Made by a program: the position numbers and the translations under genes. Below are positions 35,978-46,935 of a stretch of DNA of 64,000 bases, piece after piece; the stretch's first letter is position 1; each line of letters opens with the position of its first letter. The notes beneath the pieces were generated by a model that saw only the letters and a list, made by a program, of their open reading frames with translations, searched no databases and was not told where the DNA came from. Where the stretch lies: the NCBI GenBank assembly GCA_029817715.1, contig JARUPY010000189.1, forward strand, positions 1,240,001 through 1,304,000, given 5' to 3'. The DNA comes from Melastoma dodecandrum. Lineage: Eukaryota > Streptophyta > Magnoliopsida > Myrtales > Melastomataceae.

Positions 35978-37037
35978 ATGGACAAGATCGAGCACTCCAC
36001 TGTGTTCGCGAACGGGATCAACATCCACGTCGCGAGCATCGGCCCCCGTGACGGCCCCTCCGTCCTCTTCCTCCACGGCTTCCCCCAGCTCTGGTACCTA
36101 TGGCGCCACCAGATGCTGTCTCTGTCGTCTTTAGGATACCGCTGCATCGCCCCCGACCTCCGAGGATACGGCGACAGTGATGCACCGGAGTCCCCGGAAG
36201 AGTACACTAACCTTCACGTGATCGGGGACCTTCTCGGGATGTTGGACGCAATCGGGGTTGAGAAGGTTTTCCTTGTGGGCCACGACTGGGGGGCATACTT
36301 TGCCTGGTACTTGTGCCTCTTCCGCCCCGACAGGGTGACCGCGTTGGTGAACACGAGTGTCGCTTTCCCGTCGAGGGACCCGAGGATCAGGCCGGTGGAA
36401 AGTATGAGGAAGTTGTTCGGCGATGACTACTACATTTGCTGGTTCCAGGTGCCGGGGGAAGCCGAGGAGGATTTCGCGAGAGCGGACATCAGGAACCTGA
36501 TCTCGTTGTTCCTTACCAGTCGTGATCCTGACCCTCGTCGCATTCCGACAGGTACCAGATTCTCAGACTTCACTCGAGTCCCAATCGAGCTGCCGACATG
36601 GTTGACGGAGGAAGACATTGGCTACTACACTGCCAAGTTCAGCGAGAAGGGCTTCGCCGGGCCACTGAACTACTTCCGGGCCATGGATAGGTACGCAATC
36701 CCAATCCGTGCATACCTATCATTTTCTTCCGACTCCAACAACTCGATCCAACACAATGTTCGCCAAAATAAAATAACAAAACAAATGCAGGAATTGGGAG
36801 CTGACGGCTCCATGGACCGGGGCGAAGGTCGAGGTTCCGGTGAAGTTTGTCGTCGGGGACCTCGACCTGGCATACCACTTCCCGGGGATGAAGCAGCTGG
36901 TGAATGAGGGCGGGATGAAGAAGATGGTGCCGAAGCTGGAAGAAGTGGTGGTGATGGAAGACACAGCTCACTTCCTACAGCTAGAGAAGGACGACGAAGT
37001 CACCGCCCACATCTACGACTTCATCAAGAAGTTCTGA
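35978..37037 (+). CDS. Soluble epoxide hydrolase A (alpha/beta hydrolase)
   Basis: Two exons, 35978-36690 and 36791-37037, giving 319 residues. Enzymes of this family hydrolyse fatty-acid and other epoxides to diols, in cutin synthesis, defence and detoxification. Visible features: oxyanion motif HGFP (33-36), nucleophile Asp103 in GHDWG, cap-domain tyrosines in DDYYICW and PLNYFRAM, charge-relay acid in the GDLDLAYHFPG block, and catalytic His298 in EDTAHFLQ. Length is normal for plant soluble epoxide hydrolases. The start MDKIEHSTVFANG is shared with copy B and preferred over an upstream in-frame ATG at 35942. It lacks the intron copy B has after the codons for FQ. All catalytic residues are intact, so it is likely active. 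Confidence 0.93.
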
Positions 37038-37223
37038 TCATCGCCACGGACCGGCCTATGCATACCTGAAGTCCCGGATGCGATCAATGCTCCGTTTACG
37101 CGGCCATCACCAATATCATCCACGCAACATTTCAAATTTTCGAAGCATATCGATATCTGAAAGCACATATGGGAATTTGCCGGATATGGGAAGAAATAAA
37201 ATATACGATATGGAGCAAGTAAA

Positions 37224-37279
37224 TGATTTTTATTACCAAGGAAGGGAAATGTGATTTTTATTACCAAGGAAGGGAAATG
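37224..37279. repeat. Perfect 28-bp tandem duplication upstream of epoxide hydrolase B
   Basis: Two identical 28-bp units (37224-37251, 37252-37279), the unit starting TGATTTTTATTACCAAGG, 193 bp before the start codon of copy B. Confidence 0.95.
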
Positions 37280-37471
37280 TCTCAGGTGGGACCCGCCTCT
37301 AGTCTACCACACTTATATTGACCTACATCTTCCGATTTTCGTCGCCGCCTTTGTTTGAACTCATCGTCATCTTCCTCCTCCCCCATCGTCAAAGTCAATC
37401 ATTCAATCCATCCCTGCCCACCCAAATCCCTCAGCGTCGCTGCTGTCGTCGCCCGCCGAGAAAGAAAAGAA

Positions 37472-38567
37472 ATGGACAAGATAGAGCACACTAAGGTGTT
37501 TGCCAATGGCATCAACATCCACGTCGCGACGATCGGAGAAGGCCCCGAGATCCTCTTCGTCCACGGCTTCCCCGAGCTCTGGTACACCTGGCGACACCAG
37601 ATGATCTACCTCGCGTCCCTAGGGTACCGTTGCATCGCCCCTGACCTTCGCGGATACGGCGACACTGATTGCCCGCCGTCACCCTCCGAGTACACCGCGC
37701 TCCACCTGGTTGGGGACCTGATCGGCATCCTCGACGCGATGAAGGTAGGGAAGGTGTTCGTGGTCGGCCATGACTGGGGGGCGACGGTTGCTTGGTATTT
37801 CTGCCTTTTCCGTCCCGACAGGGTCAAGGCGCTGGTGAACACCAGCGTTGCGTTCCAGCCGCGGAATCCTGCCTTGAGGCCAATCGAAGGTTTCAGGAAG
37901 TATCTCGGCGATGATTTCTACATGTGCAAGTTTCAGGTGGGATGCTGTTGGTTACGTTAGCACGATCAGTCGGCCCTCTAGCTTATTCTCTTGTTGTGGT
38001 CGCAGAAACCCGGAGAGGCCGAGGAGGACTTCGCAAAGGTCGACACAGCCCATATCATTAAGTATTTCCTGACCCTCCGTGATCCTTCTCCGCCGATCAT
38101 ACCGAACGGATTCTCGAGCCGCTGTGGCCATCACATAGAACTGCCCCCATGGCTAACGGAGGAGGACATCGATTACTTCGCCAGCAAGTTCAGGAAGACG
38201 GGCTTCACCGGGGGATTAAATTACTATCGGTCACTCGACAGGTAAACGTTACCGTTACTATGGCCCAGCTACTTGAAAACGCTGCCCGGATGGGGGTTGA
38301 TACTGGTATGGATGGCACAGGACATGGGAGCTGACGGCAGCGTGGACAGGAGTGGAGATAAAGGTGCCAGTGAAGTTCGTGATAGGGGACATGGACCTGA
38401 CATACCACTTCCCGGGGATGAAGGAGTACATAAAAGGCGGGGGGATGAAGAAGTACGTGCCATTCTTGCAGGAAGTGGTGGTGATGGAAGGCGTCGCGCA
38501 CTTCCTCCAGGAGGAGAAGGCCGACGACCTCTCCGCCCACATCTACGACTTCATCAAGAAGTTCTGA
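37472..38567 (+). CDS. Soluble epoxide hydrolase B (alpha/beta hydrolase)
   Basis: Three exons, 37472-37936, 38006-38241 and 38321-38567, giving 315 residues. Same family and probable role as copy A, 434 bp upstream in tandem. Motifs: HGFP (31-34), nucleophile Asp101 in GHDWG, cap tyrosines (DDFYMCKF and GLNYYRSL), GDMDLTYHFPG acid block, catalytic His294 in EGVAHFLQ, and the shared C-terminus HIYDFIKKF. Intron 1 (69 bp) follows FQ and is absent from copy A and from the pseudogene; intron 2 is at the same site as in copy A. The start MDKIEHTKVFANG is preferred to an in-frame ATG at 37355 that would add a Ser-rich 39-residue extension; that extension could conceivably be used but has no match in copy A. 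Confidence 0.92.
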
Positions 38568-39009
38568 TTAAACCCGGAAAAGAAACAGTAATCGAAGCAC
38601 ATGAACCCTTTGTAGTTGTTGCTGTTGTTGTGTTTCTGCATGAATAAAATGTTGGTTGACTCATCTTTTCTTTTATAATATATCATGGGGCAAAGCAAAG
38701 ATTCAGCAAAGAATATAGGAAGAATAAAGCAGGTTAGAGAGGAAGAATCTCTCTGTTTTTGTATATTCAGCTCCCCTCTCCTACCCAGATCCTTCTTTGA
38801 ACTATGGTTATTAAAAAGATCTGCTTGGAAAAACTCCCCTTAATTTCCTCAAAATCACTGCGATTTTCTTTTTAATAAATAAATGATTTTTATGAAGAAA
38901 TTCCCAGATACAGAACAACAGAATTTCAGCCAAGGCTAAATCAAGACCAACCTGTCGTTTTCCAATGTTTTAGGATGCGGCCTGGGTTAGGAATAAGGTT
39001 TTACCTTGT
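38568..39009. other. Convergent 3' spacer
   Basis: AT-rich 3' region of epoxide hydrolase B and downstream end of the methyltransferase pseudogene. Nothing else seen. Confidence 0.7.
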
Positions 39010-42000
39010 TCACTGGCAAAGCTCGAGGAGGCAAACACACTCGATTTGAGGCGGGTGCTGGAACATGTCCACGGGCTGCATGCTCCTTAGCCGGTAAGGT
39101 CCGTTCTCCCCCTGCGAGAAGGCTGCTCTCGTGATCAGATACATGGGTTTGATGTGTCATGGGTACAAAGGACAGAAGGGGAGAGAGAGAGAGAGAGAGA
39201 GAATTGTGAATACCGAGCTGTGACAAAGACAGTCACGGTCACGAGCACACGTCGCGGGGTTGCAGGATATGTCGACAATTTTCGGGGCCTTAGTCTCTGG
39301 AGAAACTTAATCACCTTCATGTGCATGCCTGCCTATTTGGGTCTGCAGAAGTTATAAGAAACCAACCCGGATTCGACAAATAAGAAAGGCGAACATGTTG
39401 CCGGGTGATTCAATGTTATTTACCTGAAATAACAATGTCCGGCTTCGGGAAGTTGTTGCCGGAGTTCTCATCAACTTTGTTAAGATCCCCTTGAATAAAA
39501 GTTGCATTTTGAATGCCATTGAGCTACACATTTACACGAGCATCTGCGATGGCTTGAGCCACCACTTCGTACCCATAAACATGTTTAACACTGAACAAAT
39601 GGTTGAGGAAGATCATCAACAATGTGTGACACAAAGTTCAAAATATCAATGGATATCCAAGTCGTACCTTTTCTTCAAGTGTTAGTCCAATAGTCCCCAT
39701 TCCACAAACAGGTCCAGTACAATTTCAGAGCCATCTCCACGAAGATTTGCACACTCCTGTATGAGTCTGTACAGCACCTCAGCCTGGACATGGAAGAGGA
39801 ACAGGAGAGGTCAAACCAAACCATAGGACATTTCCAAGTACACTTAACAGGCACCAGATTGTTGGCATCTACCTGGTGAGTGTTGGTCTGGAAAAACGAA
39901 CTGGCAGAAATCTGAAAGATCAAGCCTCTCAACGTCTCCATAATGAAAGGCTTTCCATGCAAAGTGTATTCCACTTCTCCTAAGGATGTATTGCCAACTG
40001 AACTAATCACATTATTAACAATGCTAGTCTACAAGAATGTAAGAACAGTAATGTCAGATAGCTCAGCAAAAAAATCAATCAAAGAAACAACTGAAAAGCT
40101 TCATTGATTTAAAATCTTCTGCACCGTCCTTTAGAGTACTTACGTACTGTACTTTCTATTAACTTAAATGCATTCTATTTTTTCAATGAGAAGACCATGA
40201 ATGATTCTATCAAACAGTTTACAAGCAGAACCATCAAATGACCCCTCTTTTTCAGGTACATCATTAAAGAAAGGGGTGTGTGAGAGCAAAAATAAGAGAG
40301 CCAACCGACCACTTCAGGAAAGACTGAAACTTTATCCACTAAAGGCTTCACCAAGTTGGGCTTGTATTAACCATGACTTCAGTCGGTCTCAACTCTCAAG
40401 ATCTCTGGATTAAATGGGAAAAAATAAATATATTGTGAAGCAGAGTATAAGTGCACCTCATATTTTAATAAATAGAAATAGGACACATAAATATGAAGCA
40501 TCATGAATAATAAATATTATGCTGCAAATTTCAATATTTCTAATTTTCTCATCCTCATAAAATGGGAGTGCAGTGGAGAAGTAATTATAGATCCCTCTTC
40601 TTCTTTGATCAACTTGAAATAAAAAAAAAAATGAACGAGCAGAGCTGTGGCAGAGTGAGGCCAATCAAAATAGTCAATTCCATCTGTAGGCTAAATAATG
40701 GTTCTATTGGAATTGACCGACTGATTATTCTGGTCGTGGTTTTATCAGTCAGATTTCACTCTTGAAACTGATAATTGCCTATTGTAACTTAAAATGAAGG
40801 CAAACATTCATCATATAGGTAGATTTTGCTATTTAAAGAACTACTCAGTTATCTGCCACTTTCGAGCATAAAAAGATTAGAATAAGTGACCAATCCAACT
40901 GTTGGATAAAAATGTTGGAATTTGGACCATCTAAGCCCTACCTCCCTATTCTAAGCATTAGATGCTTAAGAAATCCAGCATGAGAGTGGACATCATAAGG
41001 AGACAAACCTACGCACAGATCCTGCCAGCATTCTTGAATAGCTGCAAGAACCTACGAATGATGTTCACTATCATACATAGGCCATTCATTGCTGATTGTC
41101 ACAGATTAAAATGAGCACCGCAATAAATTAAAGCTAACAAAGATTAAGAAACTGAACCCAGAAACAATAACTATGTTTCCAATAGAGTAAAAAACTCACT
41201 CAATACTTAAAAAAAAAAACTTACTCAACACCATTATCAGGCTCTTTAACAGCTTTTCTAGTGTAGAAGAAGAATGGAAAAAAACAAGAAAGACTTCTTC
41301 CTTCCGTAGACTATCACCGTTCTACAGGCATATACAATGCTGGTACAGGAAACTATCAATAATAAATAACTACAACTCTATTTGAATTATGCAGATACAA
41401 GAGTTTCGGTAACAAAACTGAAGGGTATAGACCATTGCATAAGAGTTCATTAAACCTTTTTAACAAACTCGTGTGATAGGAACTTCTTAAACTATTACCT
41501 TATTCGCTGGTTCACTTTGAAGCAAGCATCAGTCAATATTCGGGATCTTATCAAAAAAACCTGATGCATGAAGTCCCAGAGCTGGTTCATCCATACCCTC
41601 CCTATTTTCATCCAGCAGTTCTTTCGGAAGCCATCTTTGAGTACCAAAAGAGAACTCCATCTATAGAAGACAATAGCTCAATTTTAGAAAATTAAGAATA
41701 AGCTAAGGAAAGATAAGGAGTAGTAAATAACCCATGAAATGGGCGATGAAATCACTGACTTTGTTCCGATAATGAAAATGAAGTTGACGGGATGATGGGC
41801 TGCATAACGTTCTGAAACTCCGGGCCTCTAACATCGAATTTACCAGCATGGGTAATCAATTCGTGGAACTGTTCCTCCTTAGCTCTGACTTGAGCCTCAT
41901 AAAGAAGATTTTGAGTCTTGCATCCTCTGCAATACTGCACATATTCACAAGGGGCTTCCACAATGTCCCTATGAGGCGTTATCATCCTCAACTTAGTCGC

Positions 42001-42594
42001 CTGGATGGCATTAAAGAACATAATTCATGCACCAAAGAAACGATTGATCCTACTGCCAATTTCATGGAAGCAGCATTCAAAAAGCAAATGATCACAACAA
42101 AGGACAAACTAGAACATTGCTTCCAGCTTCCGGATGAAGTTACACCAAAAGATTCCCGTGCCGCAACTTCACAGTAAACTTCCGAAAGTAAAGCACTATA
42201 CTGAGTAATCCAACATATAAGCTAAATAGTCTCTGTAGCCCGACCTTGCGAAGGGGAAAGGCCACCTAGAGAGGATACCTCAGCATAGGATCCCTTGCGG
42301 CGGGTGACTCGGCCGGGGAAAACGCTCGCCGGAGAGGGGACGGTCGAATAAGAAGACGAACCCGGTGTCGGATACCTTGCAGACCCCCCTCCCCTTGTAG
42401 GCGAGGCTCTCGCACTCCAGTTCCAGCACCTGGTTCTCCTTCGGGAAGTGGGAAGCGGGAGAATCTACGGAAGCGCCCGCGGGGGAGGAAGCCATCGGCG
42501 GAGGCTCGAATGAAGGAGAAAGAGAGACTAACGTCCGCAGTGACGGGAACTTGGCTAACGACGAAACGACGGGGGCGAGGGAACCTGCGGCCAT
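39010..42594 (-). pseudogene. RumA/TrmA-type RNA (uracil-5)-methyltransferase pseudogene, exon structure kept
   Basis: Exons on the minus strand spell a plant homologue of bacterial 23S rRNA/tRNA uracil-5 methyltransferases (Arabidopsis At3g21300 type): a TRAM-like N-terminus, a Cys-rich cluster (EYVQYCRGCKTQ), the SAM-binding domain and the catalytic-Cys motif SCNPATCARD, ending with a normal stop at 39010-39012. Seven lesions are seen: an extra base at 42315-42318 after SGERF; a frame change near 41790 before the HFHYRNK block; TGA at 41530-41532; stops at 40379-40381 and 40367-40369; a lost base near 39703 destroying the Cys-Gly-Met-Gly SAM loop; TAG at 39524-39526; and frame changes in the last but one exon. 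Introns and splice sites remain, so this is a dead gene copy, not a retrocopy. It sits 272 bp from the MHX 3' end. Confidence 0.85.
39181..39202. repeat. (GA)11 microsatellite
   Basis: Perfect GA run in the last intron of the methyltransferase pseudogene. Confidence 0.95.
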
Positions 42595-42865
42595 TTTGGG
42601 GAGGCAGCGTTTGGAAACGAAAATTATATAAAATAACGTTCGTAAAAAAATATTTCCCGGGAAAAAATAAAAATTCATTGTTTGAAAATATAAGCCGATC
42701 TCAATATATGTAACACTAATATATAAATAATTTTAAAAGTTAATGTCATATTTTGTAAAATACTTTTCCCACCAGGTATGGTACTTGTGTCCAGACATCG
42801 TATACTTTACCTTACGCATCGCCCCGGGAGAGTTAATGGGGGAAGGGATGCCCATTTTGCTTCGG

Positions 42866-45800
42866 TCATATGATATCCGAAACTTTGAGAGAAGATAGCA
42901 CAACAAAAATGAGCCACAACATCATGAAGTAAACGCTTGTCAACCATGCCCAGTGCCTCGGGCCTCCTAACTCCGCACCTAGGGTAACACGTCGTAAGAT
43001 GAGAACCGCTATACATCCCGCTGAAGTGACAAAGAAAACAAGCAGGGAGAAGCTGAGGCCACTGGCGTTTTTGATCCTCAGTGGTTCATTGTAGACTATG
43101 AAGTTGTACGCCGTGTCGATCAGCCACGGGACGCCGATCCCGACATAGATGTTCACAGAGTTGCTGACAGACGACAAGGCAAGAAACAAAACAGAACCGG
43201 CGTTAAAAGGCGGACATGGAGAGTATAAATACTAAGTTGGGAAATGGAGAGAAACCTGCATATAATGTTTGCGATGGCAGAATCTGCCGTGGTCTGCCTC
43301 TCAGCAGCGATCTTACTTGCGACTAAATCAGGCCAAGAGGTTCCACCAGCCAGTGCTGTGAATGCTATCACATAAGCATTTATTCCTGCACCCAAATCAA
43401 CCTTACAAAACTGCCTGGATAAGTGGAGGTCTATTTCTTGTTCATATGGTCGTTTACCTGTGACGCAGCTAATTAGGTCCGTGAGTTTGGTCACTACATA
43501 TGCGATGCCACTAATGAAGATTAGGGAGGAAATGAATGCTATCCACCCATGTGCGATGTGGTACGGAGGGACAAAGGCGAACATCAACCTCCAAGGTGCT
43601 AAAAGCAATTGCCAGAAAATCTTTGCGAGCCTCAAATATATATTGTCCAGCTTCCTCAATTTTTTGTCCTCTAACTGGACAAAACAACGATTGCAAATAG
43701 CATTAGCAGAAGAATGTTTGCATTACCAAAAGGAGTCGCACTGGAACATCCTGTTTGCATGTGTCACTACAGAATTTACGAGTGGCTTCCCTTCCTTACA
43801 CGCAACATCTTCATTTAAAGGTTAAAAGAGAATTACATCATGAGAAAGGCAACTAAAGGCTCCATTAGCCTGATAGTCTAAGAAATAATTACTTAGCATA
43901 GCTGAAGAGTCAGAATCCAATGTCATCCATATCTTGCAAAAGAAGATTCCATAAGCCATGGATGATATGTTCATCTTTCTTATAGTGTGTTTTAGATAGA
44001 TGGGTAGATGTGAAAGCAGAGTGCAACATGAAATGCAACGTAAAGTCAATGTTACAAGAAGATGTACCGTAAGTGCCTCAGCAAATTGTTGCTTCCATAA
44101 GGAAAGTAATTGAACATCATTCAATTTCTGGAAGGACTGATCCTTGGAGGATTCAACTACCTCACTGCTGGGCACACTATGGTAGGCTGGACCTATAAAG
44201 CTAAGACTTATCAAAACCAATACCACCAAAGGGGATGAACCTATAAGACATGACAACAGAGAAAAAGGGAAGATTGAAGAATGCCAATCTAAAGGCAATG
44301 CAACAATAATACAAGAGAGTAGAAACATAACAATGCTGACGACTACTTGGCAGCAAAGGATGAACTAGTGATCATTAATATAGGGCAGGGCAATTTCAGA
44401 GACCAACCAGAACCGTTGTTGGAGTGAATGGAGAAAATGTCCACGATATTGTTTTCATTCTCACTAACTTGAACGATTTCAGGAGACTCGTCGTCTAAAC
44501 AGTCAACATGATTGTATGAATCAGCCTCCTCAGGCACCCATTCCTCGGGCCTCTCATTTTTCCCACTAGGAGCAAAAAGAATAACCATGTGAAAAGAGTT
44601 GACACGCATGTGAAAGCAAAAGTAAGTTCAAGAGAATTCGTAACTCCATTCATGAACCTACAGGGGAATAGATAAATAGGGCCACCGCTTGTCTTGAGCA
44701 TAAGCATGAACTAATAATAGGCCAAACTGCAGCACCGTTAAAAGAGCCTCCCACAGAGTAACTACGTTAGGTGTCCACACCTGAAATAAATGGGCAGTCA
44801 TTAGCAGACCAATGAGTGCACTCTGTTGCTACACTAGATTACAATAATGCATCTGGAAAGAAAAAAAGACCGAATTATCTCAACAAAGCGAACAACGGAA
44901 ATTCAGCTAGTGGTCATGAGTTACAACAAATTCTAATCTCTTTTCAGAAATAGTATGAAACCTTGAGAAGAACCATCTTAAAAAGTAAGATTGCTACTGG
45001 AGGGATGAACAGTAATCGCACCTCTAATATGATGTAAAGCCAAAAGTAAGCCCAGAAGGACCAAAAAAGCTCCACAAGCCAGACTCCAAGATCAGATATC
45101 TTTTTCAGTTCCCCAGCTTTCGGAACGACAACACAGACAGCATGGATGGGGAACAGATCAAATGCAGCAGAGCCCACAAGTGTTCCAGGACCCAGACCTG
45201 GCAGTAGATTCTGAAGAGATTCAGCATCAACCATGTAAGAACAAACTAAAACCCAAAATAAGACACTATTGATTACGAGGGACAACTATCTTTCCAAGTT
45301 CTCTTTAGTTTCTTTTATACCCACTGCTTCTAAGGGATACAGGGTTGCTGTGTATGGTGAAGTTTCAAAAAACTAAAAGGACGAAATAAAATCATCTCTC
45401 CTACTTACGAATTATCTCCATGGGAAGAAACACCCCAAAAAAAGTAACACTATCTTCCTTCAGTCAGCACTTGTCTGTCCCATGCGGCAACTTAAAGCTA
45501 CTGCCCATGCGTTCAAGAATTCGGAGAAACTGAATTGCTGTTTGTGGCATATCAGCAATCATTCTCATTTGCAAAATCAATAATCATTACATCTTTCTTG
45601 GTAGATAACAGCACATGGGCGACTTCTCGAGCATTGCAGAGAAAAAGCAAAAGGCATAAAGGACATCATAAACCAGCAAATGGCACGGACAAACTTAACC
45701 CTACCTCCGGCATACAGCTCACCGAGGTTCTGCAGAGCATCAATAGTAGCCAAAGATATTTGAGGAAAGCTGGTCCCGAACGCCAGCAGGGTGATGTCCG

Positions 45801-46098
45801 CGATGGCGTAATTCCACACCTTTTCATACCTAACATTTTCGAGCTTAGTACGAGGGTCGATCTCAACAACTTTTCGAGTCTGTTTGACTACGCTCTCCAT
45901 GGATCGAAAGAAGCGCGCGGTAATCGCCGATAAACCAATGAAGCAATAAGCAAGACCCAGAAAGTAGATCAACGCCCGTAACCAATCAGCAAGACTCGTT
46001 TCGCCCGGGAAAATCAAGTAGCTGTCACATGTTTCCTGGCCCCACATACTCGATCCCCTGAACAGGCCGCCGGAACGGGACTCGCTAACCGAGGCCAT
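42866..46098 (-). CDS. MHX: Vacuolar Mg2+(Zn2+)/H+ exchanger MHX
   Basis: Eight exons on the minus strand: 46098-45705, 45197-45022, 44780-44662, 44565-44408, 44192-44068, 43674-43458, 43385-43256, 43163-42866, joining in frame to 538 residues. MHX is the plant tonoplast member of the cation/Ca2+ exchanger superfamily and swaps protons for Mg2+ and Zn2+. Both exchanger alpha repeats are present: [17 protein letters not shown] in exon 1 and [21 protein letters not shown] in exon 7. Other MHX hallmarks are SYLIFPGET near the N-terminus, [30 protein letters not shown] in the acidic cytosolic loop, [14 protein letters not shown] and the closing [11 protein letters not shown]. Length matches Arabidopsis MHX (about 539). 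Start chosen by the family N-terminus; an upstream in-frame ATG adds 7 residues. Confidence 0.94.
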
Positions 46099-46935
46099 TT
46101 TATCCCGTGCGGCGTACAACGAGGCTCAAGGGGATTACACGAGCTCTTCTTGCAGATTCAACGTCCTCTGCGATTTCAATAAAAACAGAATCAAAGAAAA
46201 AAAAAATTGGGCGTGCAGACAGACAAGAGTCGAATAACAACATCACATTACAAGGAAAACCGAATTCCCCTAAAAAAAATTTCCAACCACAATCAAAACG
46301 AATCGATCAACCGATAGATCTTCCCCGTCCGCCCCACCCTCACCAACACCAGGTGACCAAAACCGACCATAAAAAGAAGAAGAAAACGGAAAGCTTCGTC
46401 GAGAGCACAAATCCAAATCGAAAGTGACAAAGGGGACGATGATTCTCCTCAACGGACGTCCTCCACACACGGGCTGCAGCTGTGCAATGAGTTTTGTACG
46501 GCAGCTTGGTATATATTTTTTTTAATTTATCCATCAAATAATATTTTAAAATCAATTAAGTAAAATCGACTTTATTAGAATTAATTTAAAACTAATTTTG
46601 ACATATTATTCTAATTATGAATCATCACAGTATATTATATTATATGCAAAATTTTTTCTTAAACTAATACACAAACATACAAATCAAAATGGCGTCGTGG
46701 TCACATGGGCAAAGGTTTGCCCCCGTGGATCATGCGGATTTTGAGAAAATAATTAAGAAACAAATTGATTCGTACCCTTTTCGGGAAACGCTTGATTTGT
46801 TACCTGTATGTAACAATTGTCGTGGCCAACGCAAGGCGACACCTTTTGGGCCCGCCAACCGAATTAACTAAAAATTATCACAGACAGACAAGGATAGTCC
46901 TATCGATGGGTAAAAAGTCTTTAAAATGTCTCCTC
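46099..46935. promoter_or_regulatory. MHX upstream region
   Basis: About 840 bp between MHX and the 3' end of the PPR gene, both on the minus strand. Leader-like to 46480, AT-rich beyond. A 60-codon plus-strand frame at 46689 has no recognisable features. Confidence 0.5.

Noticed and set aside
46689..46871. 60-codon plus-strand frame starting MASWSHGQRF
   Set aside because: Short, no recognisable domain, lies in the MHX upstream region.
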